Assembly: GCF_009856625.1 (NCBI RefSeq)
Contig: NZ_CP047241.1
Span: 3,968,001 to 4,032,000, forward strand
Source of the DNA: Aquitalea denitrificans
Lineage (GTDB): Bacteria > Pseudomonadota > Gammaproteobacteria > Burkholderiales > Chromobacteriaceae
Length of the DNA stretch: 64,000 nucleotides
Direction: 5' to 3'
Made by a program: the position numbers and the translations under genes. The notes under the pieces were generated by a model that searched no databases, was not told the DNA's origin, and was given only the letters and a program-made list of their open reading frames with translations. This document shows, piece by piece, positions 29,729-38,327 of the stretch. Position 1 is the stretch's first letter, and each line of letters opens with the position of its first letter.

Positions 29729-30847
29729 ATGCGTTCGGTGATTCATGCCGCCAGCCGTATCGTGGTGAAAGTGGGCTCCAGCCTGGTAACCAATGACGGC
29801 AAAGGACTGGATCTGGCCGCACTGGCGCGCTGGGCTGCCGAAATTGCCGAACTGAAGCGGCGCGGCAAACAGGTGGTGCTGGTTTCCAGCGGCGCCATTG
29901 CCGAAGGCTGTCAGCGTCTGGGCTGGTCGGTACGTCCCAAGGGGGTACATGAGCTGCAGGCCGCCGCCGCCGTCGGCCAGATGGGTTTGTGCCAGGCTTA
30001 TGAAACCGCCTTCCGTGCCTTTGGCCTGAAAACCGCCCAGATCCTGCTGACCCATGAAGATCTTGCGGACCGCACCCGCTATCTGAACGCCCGTAGCACC
30101 CTCACCACCCTGCTCAACCTCAATGTCGTTCCCATCATCAACGAGAACGACACCGTGGTGACTGACGAAATCCGCTTTGGCGACAACGACACACTGGGCG
30201 CACTGGTCACCAACCTGATTGAAGCCGATGCGCTGATCATCCTCACCGATCAGCAAGGCCTGTATACCGCAGACCCGCGCAAACACCCGGACGCCGTCTT
30301 TGTGCACGAGGCACAGGCGGGCGATGCCACGCTGGAAGACATGGCCGGCGGTGTCGGTTCCAGTGTGGGCACCGGTGGCATGATCACCAAGATTCTGGCC
30401 GCCAAACGCTCCGCCCGCAGCGGTGCCGCCACCGTCATCGCCTGCGGGCGCGAACACGATGTGCTGTCACGGCTGGCCGATGGCGAAGGCATCGGTACCC
30501 AGCTGCTGGCACCGACCAACCGCATGGCGGCGCGCAAGCAGTGGCTGGCCGACCATCTGAAGCTGACTGGTCGCATCGTACTGGATCATGGTGCGGCACA
30601 GGCAGTACGCGAACGCGGCACCAGCCTGCTGCCGGTGGGTGTTACCGCCATTGATGGCGACTTCCTGCGCGGGGAGGCCGTGGCCTGCGTCGACCAGCAA
30701 GGTGAGGAAGTGGCCCGTGGTCTGGTGAACTACAGCTCGGACGAGGCCCGCTTGATCATGAAGAAAACCACCCGCGAAATCGAAGCCACCCTGGGCTATA
30801 TGGTGGAGCCTGAGCTGATCCATCGCGACAATATGGTTACGCTGTGA
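29729..30847 (+). CDS. proB: Glutamate 5-kinase
   Basis: First enzyme of proline synthesis (glutamate to glutamyl-5-phosphate, feedback inhibited by proline). 372 aa: an amino-acid kinase domain (RIVVKVGSSLVTNDG, VLVSSGAIAEG, PIINENDTV, GGMITKILAAK) and a C-terminal PUA domain (GRIVLDHGAAQAVRERGTSLLPVGV). The ATG at 29729 with AGGGG upstream matches the family; a ten-codon extension is rejected. proA is not adjacent. Confidence 0.97.
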   Translation: MRSVIHAASRIVVKVGSSLVTNDGKGLDLAALARWAAEIAELKRRGKQVVLVSSGAIAEGCQRLGWSVRPKGVHELQAAAAVGQMGLCQAYETAFRAFGLKTAQILLTHEDLADRTRYLNARSTLTTLLNLNVVPIINENDTVVTDEIRFGDNDTLGALVTNLIEADALIILTDQQGLYTADPRKHPDAVFVHEAQAGDATLEDMAGGVGSSVGTGGMITKILAAKRSARSGAATVIACGREHDVLSRLADGEGIGTQLLAPTNRMAARKQWLADHLKLTGRIVLDHGAAQAVRERGTSLLPVGVTAIDGDFLRGEAVACVDQQGEEVARGLVNYSSDEARLIMKKTTREIEATLGYMVEPELIHRDNMVTL

Positions 30848-30867
30848 TCCCGCCGACGCTTCCGCTG

Positions 30868-30896
30868 AAAAAAGCCCGCATGATGCGGGCTTTTTT
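30868..30896 (+). terminator. Rho-independent terminator after proB
   Basis: Stem AAAAAAGCCCGCA / TGCGGGCTTTTTT with a very short loop and T-run. Bidirectional, lying between proB and the convergent small membrane protein gene. Confidence 0.9.
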
Positions 30897-30922
30897 CATG
30901 CATTGCTGCACACGGCAAAGAT

Positions 30923-31354
30923 CTAGTCCTGATCAGTCTCGGACAAGGTCTGTGCTGGCATTTCTTTTGCACGGCGCAGCTCCAGCGAGCGGGCAATCAC
31001 ATAAGCCATCATCGAGCACAGGAAAAACAGCAGCATGATCAGCGCAATGGAGCGCAAGGTTTCCGTCAATGCATTCCACAGCTCCAGCAGCCAGCGTGCA
31101 CCGGTAATTTCCAGCTGCGTGCTGCCCTTGCCGGCTGATGGCGGCAGGTATTGCTCCAGATTCCAAGGCCGTACCCCGCCAGAGATACCCGCCACCAGAA
31201 TGGCAAAGCTGATGTAGCGACGCCAGGCATCTGCCAGATCCTGTCCCAGCGTGCGCTGCAGGATTTTATGGACAGCGGGGTCGAAGAAGCGCACTACCGC
31301 CAGCGAAGCGGCCAGCGCCACCACGACAATGGCGACAAACAGTGCATAAAACAT
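30923..31354 (-). CDS. Small inner-membrane protein of unknown function
   Basis: 143 aa from the ATG at 31352-31354 (AAGGGAA upstream). There are three hydrophobic segments: the extreme N-terminus (MFYALFVAIVVVALAASLAVV), a middle one (YISFAILVAGISGG) and a stronger one near the C-terminus (SIALIMLLFFLCSMMAYVIA), with a charged cytoplasmic tail. I recognise no family. It is the last gene behind ruvB and the amidotransferase on the same strand, with about 90 bases before it. Confidence 0.75.
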   Translation of the reverse strand: MFYALFVAIVVVALAASLAVVRFFDPAVHKILQRTLGQDLADAWRRYISFAILVAGISGGVRPWNLEQYLPPSAGKGSTQLEITGARWLLELWNALTETLRSIALIMLLFFLCSMMAYVIARSLELRRAKEMPAQTLSETDQD

Positions 31355-31444
31355 GATGTTCCCTTTCTGGAATACCAAAACAAGAAGGCTCAAGAGCAAT
31401 CAGTTGCCAGCAACCCGTGCGGTGCCGGCACAGCCTGCTGCCAC

Positions 31445-32161
31445 TCAGGCAGCCTGTTCCTGCAGCAGGCGGGCAAAGCGCTGTAATACGGCGGCCGCTT
31501 GCGGTGTCGGGCGCAGTTGCGCGCGCAACTGTTCTGCCGGCTGTCCTGCCGCTTGTAAGGTGGGTGCCAGATGTGCCAGATAGGCGTCCATGGCTGCCGT
31601 ATCAAACTCGGGATGAAACTGCACGCCCCAGGCCGACCCGACGCGGAAGGCATGGTTGGGTTCGAAATCATTGGCCGCCAGCCTTACCGCACCGGGCGGC
31701 AGTGTGCTGACCGACTGCCAGTGGATGACCGCAGCCGGGAAGCTGGGCGGCAGGTCGGCAAAAATCGGATCTTCTGCCGCCGCTGGCAACAAGCGGACAT
31801 CCACCACACCAGCCTCCGGCCCTTGCGGGTGATAGGCAACCTGGCCGCCCAGCGCATCAGCCAGCAGCTGGTGACCATAGCAGATGCCCAGCACCGGCAT
31901 GTCTTGGGCGATGGCGGCACGCAGCCAGTTGGCCGTGCTCACGCTCCAGTCTTCGTAGTCGCTGACCATGGCCGGCGAGCCGGTCAGCACCGCACCGGCA
32001 CATTCACTGACCGGCGGCAGGGTTTCGCCCTGCTGCACATCTACCACGCGCCAGTCGCCGGGTTCACCACCCAGCTCACGGGTAATCCAGTCTTCGAAAT
32101 CGCCCAGTTGGGCAGCCAGCGCCGGGTAGGTGCGGCCCGTCTTGATGATGATTTTCTGCAT
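31445..32161 (-). CDS. Class I glutamine amidotransferase-like protein
   Basis: 238 aa, one GATase-1 domain. The nucleophile elbow GICYGHQLLADALGG contains the catalytic Cys, and QFHPEFD supplies the His-Glu pair, so the triad is complete. It resembles the stand-alone GuaA-like amidotransferases (YfeJ type), not the full GMP synthetase, since no ATP-pyrophosphatase domain follows. Acceptor substrate unknown. Four bases separate it from the ruvB stop, so it is cotranscribed with ruvB. Confidence 0.88.
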   Translation of the reverse strand: MQKIIIKTGRTYPALAAQLGDFEDWITRELGGEPGDWRVVDVQQGETLPPVSECAGAVLTGSPAMVSDYEDWSVSTANWLRAAIAQDMPVLGICYGHQLLADALGGQVAYHPQGPEAGVVDVRLLPAAAEDPIFADLPPSFPAAVIHWQSVSTLPPGAVRLAANDFEPNHAFRVGSAWGVQFHPEFDTAAMDAYLAHLAPTLQAAGQPAEQLRAQLRPTPQAAAVLQRFARLLQEQAA

Positions 32162-32165
32162 ATGC

Positions 32166-33200
<1,035 letters not shown>

Positions 33201-33296
33201 GTGCGCTGCAGTAATGCCGGAATCTTGAATCCGTCCATCTTACCACTGCGCTATACTGGCCGCTGGCCGACGCGCATTGCGCGGCCTTGCTTACGT

Positions 33297-33443
33297 CTTC
33301 AGGGCGGGGTGCAACTCCCCACCGGCGGTATGGCCTGCCTGTGCAGGTCGAGCCCGCGAGCGCCTTTTTCGGCTGAAAAAGGGTCAGCAGATCTGGTGCG
33401 ATGCCAGAGCCGACGGTAATAGTCCGGATGAAAGAAGATGACA
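33297..33443 (+). ncRNA. FMN riboswitch (RFN element) upstream of ribB
   Basis: The conserved RFN blocks are present in order: AGGGCGGGGTGCAACTCCCC, ACCGGCGGTA, AGCCCGCGAGCGC, GGTCAGCAGATCTGGTG, GATGCCAGAGCCGACGGT and TAGTCCGGATGAAAGAAGA. A variable hairpin lies between the third and fourth blocks. It binds flavin mononucleotide and turns down the riboflavin gene behind it. A TATACT hexamer at 33252-33257 is a candidate -10, but no well-spaced -35 is visible. Confidence 0.97.
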
Positions 33444-33550
33444 GCAGCGCCAGCCTGGCCATACCGGACTGGCGTAGTCCTGTCCGGGTGCCATGCTGCG
33501 CCGGTCTTGGCCATGGCCAAGGCCGACAGCCATATTGTGCCCTGCGCTGA

Positions 33551-33577
33551 CTGCACCACATGGTGCAGCTGTGCGTT
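33551..33577 (+). promoter_or_regulatory. Candidate expression-platform hairpin of the FMN riboswitch
   Basis: Stem CTGCACC / GGTGCAG with a four-base loop, then CTGTGCGTTTT, about 110 bases after the aptamer and 55 before the ribB start. It could be a terminator that forms when FMN is bound. The T-run is displaced from the stem, so a Rho-dependent or translational platform is also possible. Confidence 0.4.
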
Positions 33578-33623
33578 TTCACGCCCTGAAACGTGTTTCT
33601 CTGACTTTATCGAGGACCGTTTC

Positions 33624-34283
33624 ATGTCATACCCACACAGCACCCATCTGCCATCACGCCTTGCCACTGCTCTCGCGGCCCTGCGTCAGGGCCTGCCCGT
33701 CATTGTCAGCGACGATGACGACCGCGAAAACGAAGCCGATCTGATCATGGCCGCCGATAACATCAGTCAGCCGGAAATGGCGCGCATGATTCGTGATGGC
33801 AGTGGTATTGTCTGCCTGTGCCTGACGTCAGAGCACGCAGCCCGGCTGCAACTGGCCCCCATGGTGCAGTACAACGGCAGCCGCTATGGCACGGCGTTTA
33901 CCGTCAGCATCGAGGCCACTCAAGGGGTCAGCACCGGCGTATCCGCCGCCGACCGCGTCACCACCATCCGCGCTGCTATTGCCCCCCACGCCAAGCCACA
34001 AGACCTGGCCCGCCCCGGCCATGTGTTTCCGCTAATTGCCCGCCCCGGCGGCGTGCTGGAGCGGCGTGGCCATACCGAAGCGGCGGTGGAGCTGGCCACA
34101 CTGGCCGGTTTCAGTCCGGCGGGGGTGTTGTGCGAGCTAATGAATCCGGACGGCAGCATGATGCGCGGCCAGCAGTTGACCGCCTATGCCGCGCAGCACG
34201 GCCTGCCCATGCTGACCGTGGCCGAGCTGGCCGACTGGCGTTGCCAGCAGCAAGCTGAACAGCAGGCCGCCGTCTGCGCCTGA
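33624..34283 (+). CDS. ribB: 3,4-dihydroxy-2-butanone 4-phosphate synthase
   Basis: Makes the four-carbon unit of riboflavin from ribulose 5-phosphate. 219 aa, only the RibB domain, with no GTP cyclohydrolase II fusion. Active-site motifs DDDDRENEADLI, GVSTGVSAADRVTTI, RPGHVFPL and GHTEAAVELA are all visible. The ATG at 33624 has GAGGA upstream; the open frame extends back into the riboswitch, which cannot be coding. The only gene in its transcript, between ruvB and ruvA. Confidence 0.97.
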   Translation: MSYPHSTHLPSRLATALAALRQGLPVIVSDDDDRENEADLIMAADNISQPEMARMIRDGSGIVCLCLTSEHAARLQLAPMVQYNGSRYGTAFTVSIEATQGVSTGVSAADRVTTIRAAIAPHAKPQDLARPGHVFPLIARPGGVLERRGHTEAAVELATLAGFSPAGVLCELMNPDGSMMRGQQLTAYAAQHGLPMLTVAELADWRCQQQAEQQAAVCA

Positions 34284-34300
34284 TGGCATTCTGAAACGAG

Positions 34301-34328
34301 CAAGGCCAGCGGCATGCCGCTGGCCTTG
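34301..34328. terminator. Bidirectional hairpin between ribB and ruvA
   Basis: Perfect 13-bp stem CAAGGCCAGCGGC / GCCGCTGGCCTTG with a two-base apex, followed by TTG on the plus strand. It separates the converging ribB and ruvA transcripts. The T-run is weak in both directions. Confidence 0.7.
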
Positions 34329-34366
34329 TTGCTTGCCGATAGCCGGAACACAGCCCGCGTGGAACA

Positions 34367-34960
34367 CTAACCCTTCATCAGGTTCTTCAGTGCCAGCCTT
34401 ACCCCGTCGCTCACGGTCACATCTGCCGGCAGGCCCTTGGTGGCAGCTGCCGCTTCCTTCTCGTTGTAACCCAGCGCCAGCAGCGCATTGACGATATCGC
34501 TCTTGTCATCCGGCGTCGCCGCAAACGGCAGGCCGCCCGGCACCGCCAGATTGCTACCGGTGGCCAGCTTGCCACGCAGCTCCAGCACCAGCCGTTCGGC
34601 GGTTTTCTTGCCGATGCCGGGTACCGAGGACAGCCGCTTGAGGTCTTCGCTGGCAACGGCCACCGCCAGTTCGTCCGCCGTCATGCCGGACAAAATGGCC
34701 AGCGCAATCTTGGCACCGATGCCACTCACCTTGATCAGCTGGCGGAAGGTCTGCCGCTCCTCCTTGCTGGCAAAACCAAACAGCAGATGGGCATCTTCGC
34801 GCACTACCAGATGGGTGAACAGCGTGGTTTTCTGTCCCAGCACAGGCAGTTGGTAAAAAGTGGTCATCGGCACATCCACTTCGTAACCGACGCCGTTGAC
34901 ATCCACCACCACTTGCGGTGGCAGTTTTTCGATAAGGGTGCCGCTGAGGCGTCCGATCAT
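34367..34960 (-). CDS. ruvA: Holliday junction DNA helicase subunit RuvA
   Basis: Tetrameric junction-binding protein that loads RuvB. 197 aa starting MIGRLSGTLIEK at 34958-34960 (GGAGAA upstream). An N-terminal OB domain is followed by two helix-hairpin-helix motifs (KVSGIGAKIALAIL and VPGIGKKTAERLVLEL) and the C-terminal RuvB-binding domain (DIVNALLALGYNEKEA). The long upstream open frame lies inside the neighbouring prenyltransferase gene and is not used. Confidence 0.97.
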   Translation of the reverse strand: MIGRLSGTLIEKLPPQVVVDVNGVGYEVDVPMTTFYQLPVLGQKTTLFTHLVVREDAHLLFGFASKEERQTFRQLIKVSGIGAKIALAILSGMTADELAVAVASEDLKRLSSVPGIGKKTAERLVLELRGKLATGSNLAVPGGLPFAATPDDKSDIVNALLALGYNEKEAAAATKGLPADVTVSDGVRLALKNLMKG

Positions 34961-34989
34961 GACAAGAATTCTCCAGAATGAAATACCGC

Positions 34990-35937
34990 TCAGGCCAGCA
35001 GCAAAGCCACGGCCAGCAGCAGCGGAAACAGATTGGCCGCCATGATGGTGGCGATGATGGCCGGACGCAAGCGCGCCGGTTCGGCTGCATGCCACCACAG
35101 CTGCCCGCTGGCATACAACGATAGCGGCAGCGTGAGCAGGCCAAGCGCGGCAGTTACCGGTAACAACTGCCACCATAGCAATATGGCCAGCACGCCATAA
35201 GCCAGTTCCACCAGCAGGCCATAACCTGCGCGTGCCTGCGTCAGCGGCAGCCGTACTACCCAATGCCATTTACCGGCCAACCGGTCGGCCTCGCGATCAG
35301 GAAACTGGTTGATATACAGCAGCAGGCTGGTGAGTACAGCAAATGGCAGGCTGGCCCACAGCAAGGACGGCAACCAGTTACCACTCAGCAATACCGCCAT
35401 GCCCTGTGGCAACAATAAAAAGCACGCAGCCACACTCAATTCACCCAGACCACGGCTGTTAAGCCGCAATGGCGGGGCCGAATAGCCCCAGCCCAGCACC
35501 ACCCCGGCAAAACCGATCAGCAGCAAGGGCAGTCCTCGCAAACTGACCAGATACAAGCCGCCAGCAATAACCAGCGCAAACAGACCATAAGCCAGGCGCT
35601 GCATCTGCATGACACTGAGGACGCCGTTCTGGATGAAGCGGCTGCCACCGGTAAAGGGAAACAGCCGCGCCGTATTTGCAGCATCCGTGCCATTGTGATG
35701 GTCGGCCACATCATTGATGACATTAACTGCGGCATGGGTGAGCAAGGCCAGCAACAGGCCCAGCAGTGCCAGCGGCCAGTGTTGTTGTATGGCCGGCCAG
35801 CCGCTGCCGGCTACACCCAACAGCGCCCCGGCCAGCGTGATGCTGAGAAAAGCAGGCCGCGTGGCCAGCCACCAGCGGGCCGGATGGTGTGCCAGGGCGG
35901 TGGCCTGCGGTTCGATGGCAACAGGGGAAGACGACAT
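34990..35937 (-). CDS. UbiA-superfamily (MenA-like) prenyltransferase
   Basis: Polytopic membrane enzyme that attaches a polyprenyl chain to an aromatic or similar acceptor. 315 aa from MSSSPVAIEP at 35935-35937 (GGAGT upstream), about eight to nine hydrophobic segments. Both diphosphate-binding Asp motifs are present: NVINDVADHHNGTD and NQFPDREADRLAGK. The GGSR element after the first motif resembles MenA more than UbiA. No menaquinone or ubiquinone genes are adjacent, so the acceptor is unknown. It lies between ruvC and ruvA on the same strand, 29 bases before ruvA. Confidence 0.85.
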   Translation of the reverse strand: MSSSPVAIEPQATALAHHPARWWLATRPAFLSITLAGALLGVAGSGWPAIQQHWPLALLGLLLALLTHAAVNVINDVADHHNGTDAANTARLFPFTGGSRFIQNGVLSVMQMQRLAYGLFALVIAGGLYLVSLRGLPLLLIGFAGVVLGWGYSAPPLRLNSRGLGELSVAACFLLLPQGMAVLLSGNWLPSLLWASLPFAVLTSLLLYINQFPDREADRLAGKWHWVVRLPLTQARAGYGLLVELAYGVLAILLWWQLLPVTAALGLLTLPLSLYASGQLWWHAAEPARLRPAIIATIMAANLFPLLLAVALLLA

Positions 35938-35997
35938 GGAAGACTCCGTCAGGATGATGCCCACAGCATAGCGCAGTCAGTCCTGGCTGTGCCTGCC

Positions 35998-36528
35998 CTA
36001 TACCAGTCGGCCACCACGGACTTTCAGCCCCTGCCGCGCCAGTTGGCCGATGGCACCGCCGCTGAGATTGGCATGCGCCAAGGCCACCGCCAGCGCATCG
36101 GCCGCGTCGGCCTGTGGCGTGCCGGACAGATTGAGCATGCGCACCACCATGTGCTGCACCTGCTCCTTGGCCGCCTTGCCGTGCCCGACCACCGACTGCT
36201 TCACCTGCAAGGCGGTGTAGTCCGATACGGCGAGGTTGCGCAACACCAGCGCCGACACGCAGGCCCCGCGTGCCTGGCCCAGCATCAGCGTGGCCGCCGG
36301 ATTAACGTTGACGAAAACCTGTTCGATGGCGGCTTCGTGTGGCTGATAGGTGTCGATCACGCCGAACAGCCCATCGATGATCACCTTGATACGCTCCGCC
36401 AAGGGTGCGCCCTGCGGGGTGCGGATGCAGCCAGAAGCCACATAGTGACGCTGCTGGCCCACCAGATCGATTACCCCGAAGCCAGTGATGCGACTACCGG
36501 GGTCCACCCCCAGAATGCGCCGACTCAC
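35998..36528 (-). CDS. ruvC: Crossover junction endodeoxyribonuclease RuvC
   Basis: Dimeric resolvase that cleaves Holliday junctions. 176 aa from a GTG start at 36526-36528 (AGGTTGG upstream), giving VSRRILGVDPGSRITGFGVI. The acidic catalytic residues are in place: Asp in GVDPG, Glu in AAIEQVFVN, and Asp in the HxxxDAADALA-like segment near residue 140. The GTGA start overlaps the murU stop, so it is translated from the murU message. Confidence 0.96.
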   Translation of the reverse strand: MSRRILGVDPGSRITGFGVIDLVGQQRHYVASGCIRTPQGAPLAERIKVIIDGLFGVIDTYQPHEAAIEQVFVNVNPAATLMLGQARGACVSALVLRNLAVSDYTALQVKQSVVGHGKAAKEQVQHMVVRMLNLSGTPQADAADALAVALAHANLSGGAIGQLARQGLKVRGGRLV

Positions 36529-37223
36529 GCCGACCAACCTGCAGCAATGGCATCGGCCTCGGCCAGCCGCTCCGGCGTGCCCACATCCAGCCACAGTCCA
36601 TCCAGCCGGCTACCACTCACCTGCCCTTCCGCCATGGCGGCACGCAGCAGCGGTGCCAGCTTGGCGGGTTGGCCGGCGGGTGTGGTGGCAAACAAGGCCG
36701 GGTGGTAGGCAGCGATGCCGGAAAAAGTCAGCCCGTTGCCTGCTTGCGGGCCAGGCGACAGCAGGCCGTTGTCCTGAAGGCCGAAATCACCAGCCGGATT
36801 GTGCGGCGGGTTGTCCACCAGCAGCAGGTGGGCCAGCCGGGTCTGGCCATCCAGTTGCCGCGCAGCCTGCGCGAGCACGGCAAAATCGACATCGCTCAGT
36901 ACATCACCATTCACCACCAGAAAGGGCACATCGCCCAGCAAGGGCAGCGCGGTGGCAATGCCGCCCGCCGTTTCCAGCGCACTGGCTTCCGGCGAATAGG
37001 CGATTTCCACGCCAAAGCGGCTGCCGTCACCCAGCACCTGCTCGATCTGCGCCCCCAGCCAGGCGTGGTTGATCACCAACTGGCGAATACCGGCTGCGGC
37101 CAGGCGACGGATATGCCATTCAATCAAGGGCCTGCCACCGACCAACAGCAAGGGCTTGGGCGTGTGGTCGGTCAAGGGACGCATGCGCTCGCCACGACCG
37201 GCCGCCAGAATCATCGCTTTCAT
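36525..37223 (-). CDS. murU: N-acetylmuramate alpha-1-phosphate uridylyltransferase
   Basis: Nucleotidyltransferase of the cell-wall recycling shunt that makes UDP-MurNAc from MurNAc-1-P and so bypasses fosfomycin-sensitive MurA. 232 aa; start MKAMILAAGRGERMRPLTDHTPKP at 37221-37223. The conserved substrate-binding LVVNGDVLSD and the C-terminal DVGTPERL follow. Directly behind amgK (10 bases), as in Pseudomonas, and overlapping ruvC by four bases. Confidence 0.94.
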   Translation of the reverse strand: MKAMILAAGRGERMRPLTDHTPKPLLLVGGRPLIEWHIRRLAAAGIRQLVINHAWLGAQIEQVLGDGSRFGVEIAYSPEASALETAGGIATALPLLGDVPFLVVNGDVLSDVDFAVLAQAARQLDGQTRLAHLLLVDNPPHNPAGDFGLQDNGLLSPGPQAGNGLTFSGIAAYHPALFATTPAGQPAKLAPLLRAAMAEGQVSGSRLDGLWLDVGTPERLAEADAIAAGWSA

Positions 37224-37233
37224 GCCCACCACA

Positions 37234-38265
37234 TCAACCCTTGACACTCAGCACCGGATAGGCTGACTGCAGCTCGGCATCGGTGTCATCCTTGCCCACC
37301 AGCTCCAGCAGCAGTTGGTAGATCGGGGCCAGTTCCTGATAACGGCGCGTGGTGCGCTTGAGGTACTTGATGAAGCGCGGAATCTCGCTGCGGTACTTTT
37401 CCTTGCCGTCGCGGTGGTAAAGTCTTGCAAAGATTCCGGCCACTTTCAGATGGCGCTGCACACCCATCCACTCGAAATCGCGGTAGAAATCATCCACGCT
37501 TTCCGGCACCGGCAGGCCGACTGCACGGGCTTTTTCCCAGTAACGGATGGCGATATCCAGCACGAAATCCTCTTCCCATTCGATGAAAGCATCGCGCAGC
37601 AAGGACACCAGATCGTAGCTGATGGGGCCATACACCGCGTCCTGGAAATCCAGCACACCGGGGCGTTCCGTCGTCAGCATCAGGTTACGGACAATAAAAT
37701 CGCGGTGCACGTAAACCTTGCTTTGCGGCAGGATGGCCGCCAGCAATTTTTCACAGCCAGCATCCCACAACTGGCGTTGGGCATAGTTGAGCGGCTTGCC
37801 CAGTTCCTTGGCGCAGAACCACTCGGGAAACAGGCTGAGTTCACGGCGCAGCAAGGCTTCGTCGTACTCCGGCAGCACGCCGGGCTGGCTGGCCTGTTGC
37901 AGTTGCACCAGGGTGTCCACCGCCTCCAGCAGCAGATGACGATGCACCAACGGGCGGGCATCGTGCTCCAGCGCCGCCAGCAGGGTCACCTTGCCCAGAT
38001 CCTCCAGCAGAATGAAGCCCTGATCGCGATCACGCGCGATGATTTCTGGCACGTTCACCATGGCAAACACCTCGCATACCTTGACGTAGGCGTCGGTGTT
38101 CATCTTCTCTGGCGGGGCATCCATCACGATGCGCGAAGTGCCATCGGGAAAGTGTGCACGGAAGTAGCGGCGGAAGTCGGCATCGGCGGCGGCAAACTCC
38201 ACCAGGATGTCGGTTTGCGGATACAGGCTGGAGAGCCAGCTCTTGAGTTGTTCCAAACGTTGCAT
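37234..38265 (-). CDS. amgK: Anomeric N-acetylmuramate/N-acetylglucosamine kinase
   Basis: Phosphotransferase of the aminoglycoside-kinase fold that phosphorylates MurNAc and GlcNAc at C1 for recycling by MurU. 343 aa. The catalytic VYVHRDFIVRNLM and metal-binding VLDFQDAVYGP motifs are intact. N-terminus MQRLEQLKSWL. Divergent from lptD, the arrangement in pseudomonads, so it is the first gene of an amgK-murU-ruvC operon. Confidence 0.94.
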   Translation of the reverse strand: MQRLEQLKSWLSSLYPQTDILVEFAAADADFRRYFRAHFPDGTSRIVMDAPPEKMNTDAYVKVCEVFAMVNVPEIIARDRDQGFILLEDLGKVTLLAALEHDARPLVHRHLLLEAVDTLVQLQQASQPGVLPEYDEALLRRELSLFPEWFCAKELGKPLNYAQRQLWDAGCEKLLAAILPQSKVYVHRDFIVRNLMLTTERPGVLDFQDAVYGPISYDLVSLLRDAFIEWEEDFVLDIAIRYWEKARAVGLPVPESVDDFYRDFEWMGVQRHLKVAGIFARLYHRDGKEKYRSEIPRFIKYLKRTTRRYQELAPIYQLLLELVGKDDTDAELQSAYPVLSVKG

Positions 38266-38327
38266 GTCGGTTCGTCACGATGCTGATAGAATCGTGTGAT
38301 TTTATACTGCCCACCTGTCCACACGAT

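Noticed and set aside
33438..33623. N-terminal extension of ribB into the FMN riboswitch
   Set aside because: The region overlaps the end of the conserved aptamer and the extra residues match no RibB; GAGGA precedes the ATG at 33624.
34961..35269. Upstream extension of ruvA by about 100 codons
   Set aside because: It lies within the prenyltransferase coding region in another frame, while MIGRLSG at 34960 is the family start.
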